DNA from: Paenibacillus mangrovi
Lineage (GTDB): Bacteria; Bacillota; Bacilli; Paenibacillales; Paenibacillaceae
Reading direction: 5' to 3'
Length of the DNA stretch: 64,000 nucleotides
Assembly (NCBI RefSeq): GCF_022898935.1
Contig: NZ_JALIRP010000002.1
Span: forward strand, 372,001-436,000
The translations under genes were made by a program, and so were the position numbers. Positions 8,374 through 18,606 of this stretch are shown piece after piece. How positions within the stretch are numbered: position 1 is the first letter of the stretch; every line of letters starts with the position of its first letter. The notes beneath the pieces were generated by a model. That model had not been told where the DNA came from. It searched no databases and worked only from the letters and a program-made list of their open reading frames with translations.

Positions 8374-9495
8374 TTACATAAATCGGAACGGCTCTGTGTC
8401 AATTGTAGATGCGATAACCTTGGTTTCATACCGGTTCTTCTCGAGTATTGCACTCATCCACTCTGCTACCTTGACCTTCATAATCTTCTCCGCATTATGT
8501 CCCGGATCAATCAGTGTGATACCGACACTCAGGGCATCTTGAGCTGTATGATAATCTACATCCCCAGTAACCAGAACATCCGCACCACGGAAGCGTGCAG
8601 CCGGGTAATACCGGCTGCCGGAACCACCAATGACGGCCGCCTTCTTGAGAACACGGTCAGGATCTCCAACCACTCGAACGTATGGCACATCCAGCTTTTC
8701 CTTTACGATCTCAGCAAAAGCAGCTAGCGTCAGCTCTTGTTCCAGCTTACCGACTCTTCCAAGTCCATATACGCGTCCCTTTAGATCAAGCGGATAGAGA
8801 TCATAAGCCACCTCTTCATAAGGATGAGCTTTAATCATCGCCTGAATGACGCTGTTTCGAATCCCTTGAGGAACAATCGTTTCAATTCGGATTTCTTCAA
8901 CCTTTTCGAGCTTGCCTGCCGATCCAACGAATGGCTGTGTTCCTTCCTGCGGCAGAAAAGTCCCCGTTCCTTCCGTATTAAAGCTGCAGTGGCTGTAATT
9001 GCCGATGGCTCCCGCGCCGGCACCCAGCACAGCCTCACGCACCTGTTCGGCATGGGACGCTGGGACGAATACAACCAGCTTGTACAGCTGCTCACGCTGA
9101 GTCTCCTCAATCGGCACCGCATTTTGAATGCCAAGCGCGTCTGCCATCCAGTCATTCATTCCACCTTCGGCAATATCCAGGTTCGTATGCGCAATATAGA
9201 CGGCTATATCATTTTTAATCAGCTTCTCGTAGACTTTCCCTGCGGGGGAATCGGTGTTGATCTGTTTGAGCGGACGGAAAATAATCGCATGATGGGCAAT
9301 AATCAGATCAGCCCCGGCGCGTATCGCTTCCTCGACAACCTCATCGTTTACATCCAAAGCGATCAGAACGGTCCGGATTTCTTTCTGCAAGCTTCCGAGC
9401 TGCAGCCCGATTCTGTCTTTATCGTCAGGATAGGCCAAATGCTTGGGAGCCAGCTGCTCCATATACTGAATTACAGTCTGTCCTTTTGCAAACAT
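8374..9495 (-). CDS. Nif3-like dinuclear metal centre protein (YqfO family)
   Basis: The 373 residues match the Bacillus YqfO length: two Nif3 halves with an inserted PII-like/CutA-like domain in the middle (about 130-230). Metal-binding motifs visible are IIAHHAIIF and, near the end, TGDVDYHTAQDA. The family forms hexameric toroids that bind two metals; the physiological substrate is not agreed. The gene overlaps the end of trmK by 25 bases, and its AAGGAGG ribosome site lies inside trmK, so translation is coupled. Confidence 0.93.
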   Translation of the reverse strand: MFAKGQTVIQYMEQLAPKHLAYPDDKDRIGLQLGSLQKEIRTVLIALDVNDEVVEEAIRAGADLIIAHHAIIFRPLKQINTDSPAGKVYEKLIKNDIAVYIAHTNLDIAEGGMNDWMADALGIQNAVPIEETQREQLYKLVVFVPASHAEQVREAVLGAGAGAIGNYSHCSFNTEGTGTFLPQEGTQPFVGSAGKLEKVEEIRIETIVPQGIRNSVIQAMIKAHPYEEVAYDLYPLDLKGRVYGLGRVGKLEQELTLAAFAEIVKEKLDVPYVRVVGDPDRVLKKAAVIGGSGSRYYPAARFRGADVLVTGDVDYHTAQDALSVGITLIDPGHNAEKIMKVKVAEWMSAILEKNRYETKVIASTIDTEPFRFM

Positions 9496-10247
9496 GCAAG
9501 AACCTCCTTAATTTGTGCGATTTCCTGCTTCAATTGACTCGATTTCGCTTCCGCGGATTCCAGCTTCGAAGCTGACAGGGAATTAAGGATGCTATGTAGC
9601 TTATCTAGCTCGCTGTTCCATTTGTCCATCAGAACCGGAGTAGGCTCTTTTAGAAGCCATGGTCCCATTCGCAATAGCAGCTCTGAGGTAACGGTAAAAT
9701 TCCCGTCTCCACTGCTGCTTGGCCATTCCTGATTCTCATATAACAGCCTGCTGCTGATCCGCGCATCTTCCTGCTCCGGTACAGCCGTCAGAATTTCGTA
9801 GATTTTTCCGTCTTCCTCGAGAATTTTCTCGGACGTTAGCAGCCAGCCATGTTCCATCAGCCACCGGCGTAGGATGTCTTCGCCCACATTCGGCTGCAAA
9901 ATCAGCAGCTGCACATCTGTCAGCTTGTCTTGGCCGTTGTCCAGAATGCTTGCGATTAAGCTGCCACCCATGCCTGCGATGGTAATCACATCGACTTCTC
10001 CGGGTTCGATGACGGCAAGTCCGTCGCCGCATCGTACTGAGATTTGATGCTGTAGTCCGGCTTCAGCCACCTGCTTGGCAGCCGCTTTGAAAGGACCCGG
10101 ATTTACCTCGCCCGCAACAGCCTGCACCACCTGGCCAGTTTGTACGGCCGCCACAGGCAGCAATGCATGATCCGAGCCGATATCAGCTAGTCTGCTCTGC
10201 TCAGGAATCAGCTCCATAATCATTTCCAGTCTTCTTGATAACTTCAT
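9471..10247 (-). CDS. trmK: tRNA (adenine(22)-N(1))-methyltransferase TrmK
   Basis: TrmK methylates N1 of adenine 22 in the tRNA D-arm with S-adenosylmethionine. The Rossmann SAM-binding start is seen in RLADIGSDHALLPVAA, with VITIAGMGG further on, both hallmarks of the YqfN/TrmK family. The frame reaches 45 codons further up (10382), but that part is AT-rich intergenic DNA. The family begins at MKLSRRLEMI, so I place the start at the ATG at 10247 (258 residues). The ribosome site is weak (aggga). It forms a two-gene unit with nif3. Confidence 0.92.
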   Translation of the reverse strand: MKLSRRLEMIMELIPEQSRLADIGSDHALLPVAAVQTGQVVQAVAGEVNPGPFKAAAKQVAEAGLQHQISVRCGDGLAVIEPGEVDVITIAGMGGSLIASILDNGQDKLTDVQLLILQPNVGEDILRRWLMEHGWLLTSEKILEEDGKIYEILTAVPEQEDARISSRLLYENQEWPSSSGDGNFTVTSELLLRMGPWLLKEPTPVLMDKWNSELDKLHSILNSLSASKLESAEAKSSQLKQEIAQIKEVLACLQKDRL

Positions 10248-10485
10248 GTCGCACCCACATATCCCTATTATTTTGTATGCAAATTTATAAATTAATAATC
10301 TTAACAAATGAGCAGGAAAATATGTAAATAAACACGAATTCTCCCCGTTCAGCTCTTGGTTCTCTGCTGTAGCAGTTAGCAATAATCATTTGCATTGGTC
10401 TTTAAAAAGAGCTAAAATAAAAACAAATAAAGGAAATAGTTCTAAAAGAAAGAAATCTTTTCTTGTCGAATTCACATTTCCTTTG

Positions 10486-10520
10486 AAAAAAAGACCTTGC
10501 TGCACATTGCAGAAGGTCAG
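10486..10520 (-). terminator. intrinsic terminator of the dnaG-rpoD operon
   Basis: On the minus strand the stem gacctt(ctgca)...(tgcag)caaggtc is followed by seven T residues, just past the rpoD stop codon at 10529. Confidence 0.9.
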
Positions 10521-10528
10521 ATGATTGG

Positions 10529-11665
10529 TTATTCGAGAAAATCTTTCAGACGTTTACTGCGGCTAGGATGACGCAGTTTGCGAAGCGCCTTGGCTTCAAT
10601 TTGGCGGATCCGTTCACGGGTTACGCCAAACACTTTGCCCACTTCTTCCAGCGTTCTCGTCCGGCCGTCATCAAGACCAAAGCGGAGACGAAGAACATTT
10701 TCCTCGCGTTCTGTCAGTGTATCCAGCACGTCCTCAAGCTGTTCCTTCAGAAGCTCGTAAGCTGCCGCATCCGCCGGAGCCAAAGCTTCCTGATCCTCGA
10801 TAAAATCGCCAAGATGCGAATCGTCTTCTTCACCGATTGGCGTTTCAAGCGATACCGGCTCCTGGGCGATTTTCATAATCTCCCGAACCTTCTCCACGCT
10901 GAGCTCCATTTCGGCCGCAATTTCTTCCGGCGTCGGTTCACGCCCTAATTCTTGAAGCAGCTGACGGGATACCCGAATCAGCTTATTTATCGTTTCAACC
11001 ATATGCACCGGAATCCGGATGGTTCTGGCCTGGTCCGCAATGGCCCGGGTAATCGCCTGACGAATCCACCATGTCGCATAGGTACTAAACTTGTATCCTT
11101 TTTTGTGGTCAAACTTCTCAACCGCTTTGATCAGACCCATATTGCCTTCCTGAATCAAATCCAGGAACAGCATGCCGCGTCCAACATAACGTTTGGCGAT
11201 GCTGACAACCAGACGCAGGTTCGCTTCAGCCAGACGCCGCTTCGCTTCTTCATCACCGTTCTCGATCCGCTTCGCAAGCTCGACCTCGTCATCGGCCGAT
11301 AAGAGAGGAACCCGACCAATTTCCTTCAAGTACATCCGTACCGGATCATTAATCTTAATACCCGGCGGCAGGGACAAGTCGTCGGCAAAGTTAAAGTCGT
11401 CATTATCATTGCTGTCGTGATCATCGGACTGGCGGTGAAGGCCGCTTTCATCTTCATCGTTCTCGTTGACCACGTCGATTCCCAAATCACTCAGATGTTC
11501 ATAAAATTCATCCATCTGTTCAGGGTCTTGATCAAATGGCGATAATTTCTCCATAATTTCTTTGTAATTTAAAGAAGATCTCTTTTTACCCTGTTCAATC
11601 AGCTGGTCTTTTACTTGATCAAGCGTAAATTCTGTCTCTAGTTCAGTATGCTGATCATTCGCCAT
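10529..11665 (-). CDS. rpoD: primary RNA polymerase sigma factor RpoD (SigA)
   Basis: This is the vegetative sigma-70 factor, 378 residues, directing RNA polymerase to -10/-35 promoters. The acidic N-terminal region 1.1 (about 1-100) is followed by region 1.2 ([12 protein letters not shown]), region 2 ([39 protein letters not shown]), region 3 ([17 protein letters not shown]) and region 4 ([32 protein letters not shown]). All core motifs are intact. It follows dnaG after 41 bp in the conserved dnaG-rpoD macromolecular-synthesis order and ends at a strong terminator. Confidence 0.98.
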   Translation of the reverse strand: MANDQHTELETEFTLDQVKDQLIEQGKKRSSLNYKEIMEKLSPFDQDPEQMDEFYEHLSDLGIDVVNENDEDESGLHRQSDDHDSNDNDDFNFADDLSLPPGIKINDPVRMYLKEIGRVPLLSADDEVELAKRIENGDEEAKRRLAEANLRLVVSIAKRYVGRGMLFLDLIQEGNMGLIKAVEKFDHKKGYKFSTYATWWIRQAITRAIADQARTIRIPVHMVETINKLIRVSRQLLQELGREPTPEEIAAEMELSVEKVREIMKIAQEPVSLETPIGEEDDSHLGDFIEDQEALAPADAAAYELLKEQLEDVLDTLTEREENVLRLRFGLDDGRTRTLEEVGKVFGVTRERIRQIEAKALRKLRHPSRSKRLKDFLE

Positions 11666-11706
11666 AACTCGACTCCCTCCTCCCTAGAAACATTCAAGCC
11701 TGTTCT

Positions 11707-13527
11707 TTATTGTCTCTCTAGGGCTATAATCTCACTTGCAATTTGTGCAGCACGCAAAAAGTCCCCTGACCGCTCGGCATTGATCATTTCTTCTTTCTTC
11801 TTATCGATCTGCCGCTTCTGCGGAACTTTCTGTACTTCCCGGATACAATCATCCAACTCCTGAACGTTCCACTCCGGCGGAGTGTCCATCATGGAGATGG
11901 AGCTAACCGTCTTTTCCAGACGATCATCGTGCAAGGAAGACATAAAACGGCTGATATCCGGGGGTTTGCCCTGTGCGTAATAGGCATATAGATAAGCAGC
12001 AATCGCTGCATGATCATCAATGTTGAATGCGTCGCCTAGCCGTTTTTCCACATAGCTTGCGGCTTCGGCATCCTGCAGCATCATTGCCAAAAGGCGCCGT
12101 TCTCCGGTATGGTATGCCGGCAGCAATGTAGGAGCAGAAACCTGCCCTTTTTGCCTACCATTATTCCACCTTTTGTCGTTATTATCCCCATCCGTCATGT
12201 TTTTTTGCATGGACTGGCGGATCTCGTTGCAATCCTGCTTGAGGCTTTCAAATGAAAGCTGAAGTTCGGAGGCAAGCTCCCTTAAATAAACTTCTCTCTC
12301 GGTAGATGAAGCCAGAGCCGCTATAATTGGAAGCACTTCCTTCGTATACGCGATCTTCCCATCTTCTTCTAGCAGTATATGGTTTTTTTTCAGATATATA
12401 AGCTTAAATTTTGTGGTGGATACCGCACCATCGATGATTTGCCGGTTAAAGCGGTCAGCTCCATATTTCTGTATGAATTCATCTGGGTCCAGACCGTCAT
12501 TCAAAACAGAAATTCTGACGTTTAAGCTTATACTTTCCAGCAGCGGAATCGTCTTCATGGCGGCAGCTTGCCCGGCACGGTCGCCGTCGTAGCAGATCAC
12601 AATTTCGTCAGCCATTGTCTTCATCAATGCTGCATGGCTTTCCGTCAAGGAAGTACCCATGGTAGCAACGCCATTCTGTACTCCTGCTTCCCAGGCCGAT
12701 ATCACGTCCCCATATCCCTCGAATAAAACGATTTGCCGCAGTTTGCGGATTGACGGCTTGGCCTGATGGAGATTGTACAGAATCCGGCTTTTGTTAAACA
12801 GCTTGCTTTCCGGTGAATTTAAATATTTCGGCTGCCCTTCGCCCAGAATTCTTCCCGCAAAAGCAATGATCCTGCCATTGCGGTCACTGATGGGAAACAT
12901 GACGCGCCCGCGGAAACGATCGAGGTAATCCTCCTCGCTGTCATGCCGTTTGGTCAAAAGTCCGCCTTTTTCCATCTCGTGCAAATCAAAGGACCTTTTG
13001 GTTAAAAACTGAACCAGCGTGTCCCAGCGGTCCGGCGCAAAGCCGATTTGAAATTGGTCGATCACCTTGTCGTTAAAGCCGCGTGAACGCAAATAATCCA
13101 TCGCTGCTTTGCCGTGCTCCGTATTCTTGAGCAAAAAGTGATAGAACTTGGCAGTCCATTCGTAGGCCTGAAGCAGTCGGTCTCTCTCCGGATTCGGAGG
13201 GTTAACCACAGCCCCTTGTCCTTCCGGAAGCACAATATGACTTTCTTCTGCCATGATCTTAACGGCTTCGGGGAAGGATAGTCCCTCGATTTCCATCCTG
13301 AATTTGATGGCATTTCCACCCTTGCCGCAACCGTAGCAATAGAAAATCTGACGATCCGGTGTTACCGTAAAAGAGGGGGTCTTCTCCGAATGAAACGGGC
13401 AGAGGCCCTTCATGTACTTCCCCTGCTTGGTCAGATGAACGTACCTGCTAACCGTATCGACGATATCATGCTGCTGAAGCACGACATCGATAACTTTTTC
13501 CGGTATGTTGCCTTGTCCGGCATTCAT
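11707..13527 (-). CDS. dnaG: DNA primase DnaG
   Basis: DnaG synthesises RNA primers at the replication fork. The 606-residue protein has the N-terminal CHC2 zinc finger (CPFHSEKTPSF ... FYCYGCGKGGN, about 40-68). Next come the TOPRIM catalytic core with LFEGYGDVISAWEAG and ICYDGDRAGQAAA (about 268-350), and a C-terminal helicase-interaction region. It is the first gene of the dnaG-rpoD pair. An aaggtgg ribosome site lies before the ATG. Confidence 0.98.
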   Translation of the reverse strand: MNAGQGNIPEKVIDVVLQQHDIVDTVSRYVHLTKQGKYMKGLCPFHSEKTPSFTVTPDRQIFYCYGCGKGGNAIKFRMEIEGLSFPEAVKIMAEESHIVLPEGQGAVVNPPNPERDRLLQAYEWTAKFYHFLLKNTEHGKAAMDYLRSRGFNDKVIDQFQIGFAPDRWDTLVQFLTKRSFDLHEMEKGGLLTKRHDSEEDYLDRFRGRVMFPISDRNGRIIAFAGRILGEGQPKYLNSPESKLFNKSRILYNLHQAKPSIRKLRQIVLFEGYGDVISAWEAGVQNGVATMGTSLTESHAALMKTMADEIVICYDGDRAGQAAAMKTIPLLESISLNVRISVLNDGLDPDEFIQKYGADRFNRQIIDGAVSTTKFKLIYLKKNHILLEEDGKIAYTKEVLPIIAALASSTEREVYLRELASELQLSFESLKQDCNEIRQSMQKNMTDGDNNDKRWNNGRQKGQVSAPTLLPAYHTGERRLLAMMLQDAEAASYVEKRLGDAFNIDDHAAIAAYLYAYYAQGKPPDISRFMSSLHDDRLEKTVSSISMMDTPPEWNVQELDDCIREVQKVPQKRQIDKKKEEMINAERSGDFLRAAQIASEIIALERQ

Positions 13528-13576
13528 CTAAACCACCTTCATCTCTTTTTGGCACGTAAAATATTATTCGCTACCG

Positions 13577-14035
13577 TTAAACATTCTCCTGCAATCTCTG
13601 CAAAAGTTTTGTCAGTTTCTGTTGAAAAAAAATCTTGTCAGCCTGTGTGATCGGCTTTGGCCCCTTGCCATAGCTGCCTCTTCTTCGCGCTTTGGCCTGG
13701 TGATGCCGCCGGTCCAGCATAAACTCGATGTTCTCACTTGTGTAGCTCTGTCCCCGAAATGATATGACATGACAGCCCTTTGAGAGTGCGAGAGCAGCCA
13801 ATCCGTAATCCTGTGTCGCAACGACATCGCCGCGCCTGATATGATTCGCAATATAAAGATCGGCGCTTTGGTCGCTACGGTCTACCTGAATGGTCTGCAC
13901 ACCTTCTTCGTCCTGTATAAAATGGTCATAAGAAGAAACCATTAGCACAGGGATACGAAAGGCTCTGGCAGCTTCTCCAATTTCATGCTTCACGGGACAA
14001 GCGTCCCCGTCAACGACAATGTGTATCGTATGCAT
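13577..14035 (-). CDS. yqxD: YaiI/YqxD family protein (DUF188)
   Basis: The 152-residue protein has the DUF188 hallmarks: VVDGDACPVK at the N-terminus, DRSDQSADLYIANH, a VATQDYGLAALAL segment and the basic C-terminal RRHHQAKARRRG. The fold is related to PIN-type nucleases, but no activity is established. In B. subtilis it also precedes dnaG. The 183 bp between this gene and glyS hold only a hairpin; the regulatory genes ccpN and yqfL found there in B. subtilis are absent. Confidence 0.9.
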   Translation of the reverse strand: MHTIHIVVDGDACPVKHEIGEAARAFRIPVLMVSSYDHFIQDEEGVQTIQVDRSDQSADLYIANHIRRGDVVATQDYGLAALALSKGCHVISFRGQSYTSENIEFMLDRRHHQAKARRRGSYGKGPKPITQADKIFFQQKLTKLLQRLQENV

Positions 14036-14154
14036 TTCAGCCAGAAGATCACCCTGTTTTCATGGTTTACCGTATTATTATATACGCTTAAGGGAACCTA
14101 AAATCCTCTTTCTGTCAGCTAACAACTTTTTACAATTTGCAAGCGAAAATGTAT

Positions 14155-14189
14155 GGAACAGGAGAACCTCACCAAGTTCATCCTGTTCC
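14155..14189 (-). terminator. possible terminator hairpin after glyS
   Basis: A 9-bp stem (ggaacagga / tcctgttcc) lies about 30 bases past the glyS stop. The T run behind it on the minus strand is poor, so it may be a weak terminator or an mRNA-end stabiliser. Confidence 0.4.
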
Positions 14190-14218
14190 GAATGTTAATA
14201 CCCAACTGAACCCGTTTT

Positions 14219-16294
14219 CTACCAGACCAGCTTATTGAAATCAGCGAATTGTTTGAGTCCCTGGTCAATCTGAGCCAGCATGCCCAGGCGGTTGGCGCGA
14301 ACTTTCTCATCCTCTGCCATAACCATGACGGAATCAAAGAAATGTGTGATCGCCGGCTTCATTTGTCCCAGAAGCTCAAGCGCCTTTGTTCCGTCTCTTT
14401 CTTCAAGAGCGATAGAATAAGGCTTCTGCACCTCGAGCCAAGCCGCATACAATTCCTTCTCCGCATCTTCCTGAAGATGGCTTTCGCTGACTGCAGCCTT
14501 GGTGGCTTTTGCTGCCAAATTACTCACCCGGTTAAAGGATTCAACCGTAGTTTTGAAATCATCTCCACTGCCCACAGCATTCATCAGGGAATCCCCGCGG
14601 GATACGACGGACATCACATCATCAAACCCGGCAGCAATGACCGCGTCCACGACATCATAGCGTAAATTCTCGGACAGAAGCTTCTTGACGCGAAGGTTGA
14701 AAAACTCCTCAAGATCTTTACGTATTTCACTGCCCGAACGTTTCATTTCCCGGAACTGATCATGTACATCAATCGCTATATTAAATACCTCAGACAGCGT
14801 AACAGACATTTGCTTGGACAACAGGATTTGTACGATGCCCTGCGATTGGCGGCGGAGCGCGTAAGGATCCTGCGAGCCCGTCGGGATAATGCCAATGGAG
14901 AAGCAGCCTACAATCGTGTCGATTTTGTCCGCAATACTTACAATGGATCCTACCAGCGAGGACGGCAGATCATCGGAAGCAGAACGCGGCTGGTAATGCT
15001 CGAATACCGCTTTGGCAACAGCTTCGCTCTCGCCGGCCTTACGGGCATAATCCTCACCCATGACGCCTTGCAGCTCCGGAAACTCGTATACCATTTGCGT
15101 TACCAAGTCGAATTTGCAAATATCGGCGGCGCGGCTGACTGCTTCCTGCTCCGTTCCGGAAATGTGGAGCGCTTCGCTCAGCTGATCCGCAATTTTGCGG
15201 ATGCGGCGTACTTTATCCCCGACCGTTCCGATCTCTTCATGGAAAACGATGCTTTCCAGTTTAGAGAGGGCATCCTTGATCTCCAGCTTTTGATCCTCGT
15301 CATAGAAGAACTTCGCGTCCGACAGCCGTGCGCGCAGCACCTTCTCATTCCCCTTCGCGATAACGTCCAGAGAATTGTTATCTCCGTTGCGAACGGTGAC
15401 GAAGAATGGCAGCAATTTGCCCTGTTCATCGAGTACAGGGAAGTAGCGCTGATGCTCTCTCATGGAGGTAATCAGTACTTCCTGTGGAATATTCAGGAAG
15501 GAAGGATCAAACGTACCGAAAAGCACGGTTGGCGTTTCAACAAGGAAGAGTACCTCTTCCAGTAGATCGTCCTTAATCGCGATTTTCCAGTTCTTCTCCT
15601 CTGCCAGCCCTTTAATCTGCTCCAAAATCATGCCTTCGCGTTCTTTCACGTCCACAATGACATGCTGGGAGCGAAGCACCTCCGGATAAGCAGCTGCCTC
15701 AGATACGACAGCATCTGTACCGAGGAACCGGTGTCCGCGCGTCACATTGCCCGATTTCACTCCGGTCACTTCCAGATCGATGATATCCGATCCAAACAAT
15801 GCGACAATCCAGCGGATCGGGCGGACGAATTTATAATCGTAGCTGCCCCAGCGCATATTTTTCGGGAAGGTCATCGAGGAGAGAATGCCTAGCAGTCCTT
15901 CTGCCAAAATCGAAGCTGTTTCTACACCTGTGCTGCTTTTTGTTACATAAATATATTCAACGCCGTTCAGTTCCTTGAAGGTGAACTGCTCCGGTTCCAC
16001 GCCTTGTCCGCGCGCGAAGCCGAGAGCAGCTTTGCTCCAGTTGCCGTTCTCATCCTGGGCGATTTTACGGGAAGGGCCTTTCACTTCTTCCTCAACATCG
16101 TCCTGTCTTTCCGCTACTCCTTTAACCAAAACCGCAAGGCGGCGCGGTGTTGCATAAGCCTGAACTTCACTATGGGACAAGCGGGATTGCTCCAGCCATT
16201 GCACCATTTTATCCTTCAGCTGATCCATCGCCGCACGCAGGAAACGCGCCGGCACCTCTTCAAGTCCGATTTCGAACAATAGATCCTTAGACAT
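14219..16294 (-). CDS. glyS: glycyl-tRNA synthetase beta subunit
   Basis: The 691-residue beta subunit of the bacterial alpha2-beta2 glycyl-tRNA synthetase contributes tRNA recognition. The start [18 protein letters not shown] is characteristic, followed by the B3/B4-like and HD-like regions and a C-terminal DALR-type anticodon-binding domain. Its start overlaps the end of glyQ by 8 bases. Expression is controlled by the T-box upstream of glyQ. Confidence 0.97.
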   Translation of the reverse strand: MSKDLLFEIGLEEVPARFLRAAMDQLKDKMVQWLEQSRLSHSEVQAYATPRRLAVLVKGVAERQDDVEEEVKGPSRKIAQDENGNWSKAALGFARGQGVEPEQFTFKELNGVEYIYVTKSSTGVETASILAEGLLGILSSMTFPKNMRWGSYDYKFVRPIRWIVALFGSDIIDLEVTGVKSGNVTRGHRFLGTDAVVSEAAAYPEVLRSQHVIVDVKEREGMILEQIKGLAEEKNWKIAIKDDLLEEVLFLVETPTVLFGTFDPSFLNIPQEVLITSMREHQRYFPVLDEQGKLLPFFVTVRNGDNNSLDVIAKGNEKVLRARLSDAKFFYDEDQKLEIKDALSKLESIVFHEEIGTVGDKVRRIRKIADQLSEALHISGTEQEAVSRAADICKFDLVTQMVYEFPELQGVMGEDYARKAGESEAVAKAVFEHYQPRSASDDLPSSLVGSIVSIADKIDTIVGCFSIGIIPTGSQDPYALRRQSQGIVQILLSKQMSVTLSEVFNIAIDVHDQFREMKRSGSEIRKDLEEFFNLRVKKLLSENLRYDVVDAVIAAGFDDVMSVVSRGDSLMNAVGSGDDFKTTVESFNRVSNLAAKATKAAVSESHLQEDAEKELYAAWLEVQKPYSIALEERDGTKALELLGQMKPAITHFFDSVMVMAEDEKVRANRLGMLAQIDQGLKQFADFNKLVW

Positions 16295-17174
16295 GCAGAT
16301 CGTCTCCTTTCTTCAGCAGCGGGAATCCAAGCTTCTCGCGTTCCTCCACATAGGTTGCGGCCACTTGGCGGGCCAGATTACGTACCCGGGTAATATAACC
16401 TGTCCGTTCGGTTACGCTGATAGCGCCGCGGGCATCCAGAAGATTAAAGGTATGCGAGCATTTCAAAACATAATCATAAGCCGGGAAAACCAGGTTTTGA
16501 TCCATTGCTTTTTTGGCTTCCTGCTCATACATGTTGAAGAGCGTAAAGAGCATTTTGACATCCGATACTTCAAAGGTGTACTTGGAATGCTCAACCTCCG
16601 GCTGATGGAATACATCCCCGTAATAGATTCCGTCAACCCATTCCAGATCAAACACGTTTTCTTTTTCCTGAATGTAGGAAGCAAGGCGCTCCATACCGTA
16701 GGTAATTTCAACAGCTACCGGATGCGTTTCGATCCCGCCAACCTGCTGGAAGTATGTGAACTGGGTAATTTCCATGCCGTCCAGCCATACTTCCCATCCG
16801 AGACCGGCACAGCCAAGCGAAGGATTCTCCCAGTTGTCCTCTACAAAACGGATATCATGATGCAGCGCATCCACGCCAAGCGCCTTCAAACTTTCCAGGT
16901 ACAACTCCTGAATATTGTCTGGGGAAGGCTTGATAATCACCTGAAACTGGTGATGCTGGTACAGGCGGTTCGGGTTTTCACCGTAACGTCCGTCGGAAGG
17001 ACGGCGGGAAGGCTCCACGTATGCAACCTTCCATGGTTCAGGTCCGAGTGAACGCAAAAAGGTCATCGGGTTCATCGTGCCTGCTCCCTTTTCCGTATCA
17101 TAAGGGTTCACGATAATGCAGTTCTGCGCTGCCCAAAATTGCTGCAGTGTCAAAATCATCTGCTGAAAATTCAT
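16287..17174 (-). CDS. glyQ: glycyl-tRNA synthetase alpha subunit
   Basis: The 295-residue alpha subunit holds the class II catalytic core that activates glycine with ATP. Diagnostic stretches are [32 protein letters not shown] (motif 2 region) and [20 protein letters not shown]. It is the first gene of glyQS and lies 80 bp behind the terminator of a glycine T-box leader, so uncharged glycine tRNA should raise its transcription. Confidence 0.98.
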   Translation of the reverse strand: MNFQQMILTLQQFWAAQNCIIVNPYDTEKGAGTMNPMTFLRSLGPEPWKVAYVEPSRRPSDGRYGENPNRLYQHHQFQVIIKPSPDNIQELYLESLKALGVDALHHDIRFVEDNWENPSLGCAGLGWEVWLDGMEITQFTYFQQVGGIETHPVAVEITYGMERLASYIQEKENVFDLEWVDGIYYGDVFHQPEVEHSKYTFEVSDVKMLFTLFNMYEQEAKKAMDQNLVFPAYDYVLKCSHTFNLLDARGAISVTERTGYITRVRNLARQVAATYVEEREKLGFPLLKKGDDLHV

Positions 17175-17253
17175 ATGCGACTCTCCTTTTCTTTTGAATG
17201 AGCATGTTCACTACCAGCTTGCTTGGTCTGCCGCAGGTCTTTTCCGGGACATC

Positions 17254-17503
17254 AAAAAGCTCCCGCCCATGCCTGCTGTACAGACATAGGGACGAGAGCT
17301 GTTATTCCCGCGGTTCCACCCTACTTGACTGCGAGCCCCGTAGTGGGAAGCCTGCAATCCTCTTTTTAGCCGATTTCATATCATGCTCCCGGTCGCCTTT
17401 CATGAATCCATTCCACCAGGCTTCCACTTTCCCCGGCTCGCTATAAGGAATCCAAATCCACTACTTCTCCGTTCAACGCATGTCAGACAATTTGAAAGAA
17501 ACT
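17254..17503 (-). promoter_or_regulatory. T-box riboswitch of glyQS
   Basis: On the minus strand the leader shows stem I with the AGUA element, the 14-base T-box AGGGTGGAACCGCG (about 17308-17322), and a terminator (agctctcgtccc pairing with gggcgggagct, then TTTTT) at 17254-17300. A GGC triplet at 17394-17396, in the region expected for the specifier loop, matches a glycine codon. Uncharged tRNA-Gly would stabilise the antiterminator. The exact specifier position is inferred from the regulated gene. Confidence 0.93.
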
Positions 17504-17509
17504 TAATCA

Positions 17510-17538
17510 ATACTACCGGATATCCAGCGAGAAGTCAA
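17510..17538 (-). promoter_or_regulatory. sigma-A promoter of the glyQS T-box leader
   Basis: On the minus strand -35 TTGACT (17533-17538), a 17-base spacer and -10 TAGTAT (17510-17515) lie just past the recO stop and predict a start near 17503, giving a leader of usual T-box size. Confidence 0.85.
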
Positions 17539-17544
17539 ATGCTT

Positions 17545-18303
17545 TTAAAGTCCATATTTCTCCATCTGGTCCAGAAAGCTTTGCGATTTCAAGTTCAGTC
17601 CGAGCTGCATGTCCATAAAAGCACGCATGACCGTCTTAAGCTCCGCTTTAGTCTCTTCCTTCACATCGACATGTCCGAGCCTTCTTAGATCAAGACGAGC
17701 GAACAAACGGAGAAGCTTCAGGCTTTTCGGTGATATTTTCAAAGCCGGAGGGTCCAGATGTCTGCAGGAACGGCACAGCACGCCGCCCAGCCTTGGGCTT
17801 ACTGCAGAACTGTCATCCTCAGACAGATCCTTTCCGCAAGAAATGCAGGATAGGAGCTCAGGTCCATATCCTGCAGATTGAAGAATTTTCATCTCATATA
17901 GATTGATAATGATTCCGGGATCTTTGCCTTCTTCCAGCGCATCCAGGCAAGCCTTCAGCTGATGATACCAAAAGCTCCCTGTTTCCTCGTCCTGAAGCAC
18001 CCGGTCCAGCAGCTCGCATGCATAGGATGCATAAGCCGCAAGAATAAGATCCTGCCTTAGCACATGATGTGAGCTGCTGATTTCGCCGGAATTCAGTGTT
18101 CCGAGGCCAGTCCCATTTCTGAAAAATACATATTCTGCTGTTGTAAACAGCTGCGTCAAGGCAGCATGGCGACTTTTGACTTTTTTTGCCCCGCGGACAA
18201 GAACGCCTATTTTGCCCGCATTTTCGGTGCAAATCGTAATGATTTTGTTCCCTTCGCCGTAGTCCATGCTGCGGATGACGATCCCTTCCACCCTGTATAG
18301 CAC
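17545..18303 (-). CDS. recO: DNA repair protein RecO
   Basis: RecO loads RecA onto SSB-coated single strands with RecR and anneals DNA. The N-terminal OB fold begins LYRVEGIVIRSMDYGEGNK, followed by a helical domain with four cysteines arranged as a zinc finger (CISCGKDL ... CRSCRHLD, about 150-185 from the start used). Candidate starts are TTG 18336, ATG 18321 and GTG 18303. Family alignment (M-LYRVEGIV) and a purine-rich stretch before it favour the GTG, giving 252 residues. It is the last gene of the long yqfC-recO run. Confidence 0.93.
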   Translation of the reverse strand: MLYRVEGIVIRSMDYGEGNKIITICTENAGKIGVLVRGAKKVKSRHAALTQLFTTAEYVFFRNGTGLGTLNSGEISSSHHVLRQDLILAAYASYACELLDRVLQDEETGSFWYHQLKACLDALEEGKDPGIIINLYEMKILQSAGYGPELLSCISCGKDLSEDDSSAVSPRLGGVLCRSCRHLDPPALKISPKSLKLLRLFARLDLRRLGHVDVKEETKAELKTVMRAFMDMQLGLNLKSQSFLDQMEKYGL

Positions 18304-18339
18304 GCCTCTTCCCCCAGCCATTCCCGGAGCAGCCAAAGA

Positions 18340-18495
18340 TCATTCGTTTTCTTCATGATTTTCCACTTCTTCCCCGGCCGCCACTTCCGGCGCTGCAGCC
18401 GTTTCGGCCATGGTTATGCCGCCGTGTTCTTTATAGAGCATATAAGCATCCACATCTCCAGTCATTACAAAATACTTCCACGAAAAATCTCGCAT
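18340..18495 (-). CDS. yqzL: YqzL-like small protein
   Basis: This short frame of 51 residues reads MRDFSWKYFVMTGDVDAYML at its N-terminus, the recognisable YqzL-like pattern of a phenylalanine/tryptophan start followed by TGDVDAYLLYK. The C-terminal half is an acidic, alanine-rich tail. A gaaaggat ribosome site lies about 8 bases before the ATG. In B. subtilis yqzL sits in the same place, between era and recO. Its function is unknown. Confidence 0.85.
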   Translation of the reverse strand: MRDFSWKYFVMTGDVDAYMLYKEHGGITMAETAAAPEVAAGEEVENHEENE

Positions 18496-18606
18496 TCGTA
18501 TTCATCCTTTCTTTGGAAATGGCGTCTGCATCTTCAAAAATAGGATGTGGCGAATGCACCGGATGTATGTGAAGCAAATACTGCCAGCGGCGGCTGATTG
18601 TGAATA

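Noticed and set aside
8824..9537. Plus-strand frame opposite nif3
   Set aside because: Shadow of the real minus-strand gene with codon bias of the complement.
10248..10382. 45-codon N-terminal extension of trmK
   Set aside because: It is AT-rich, not family-like, and lacks a ribosome site at its start.
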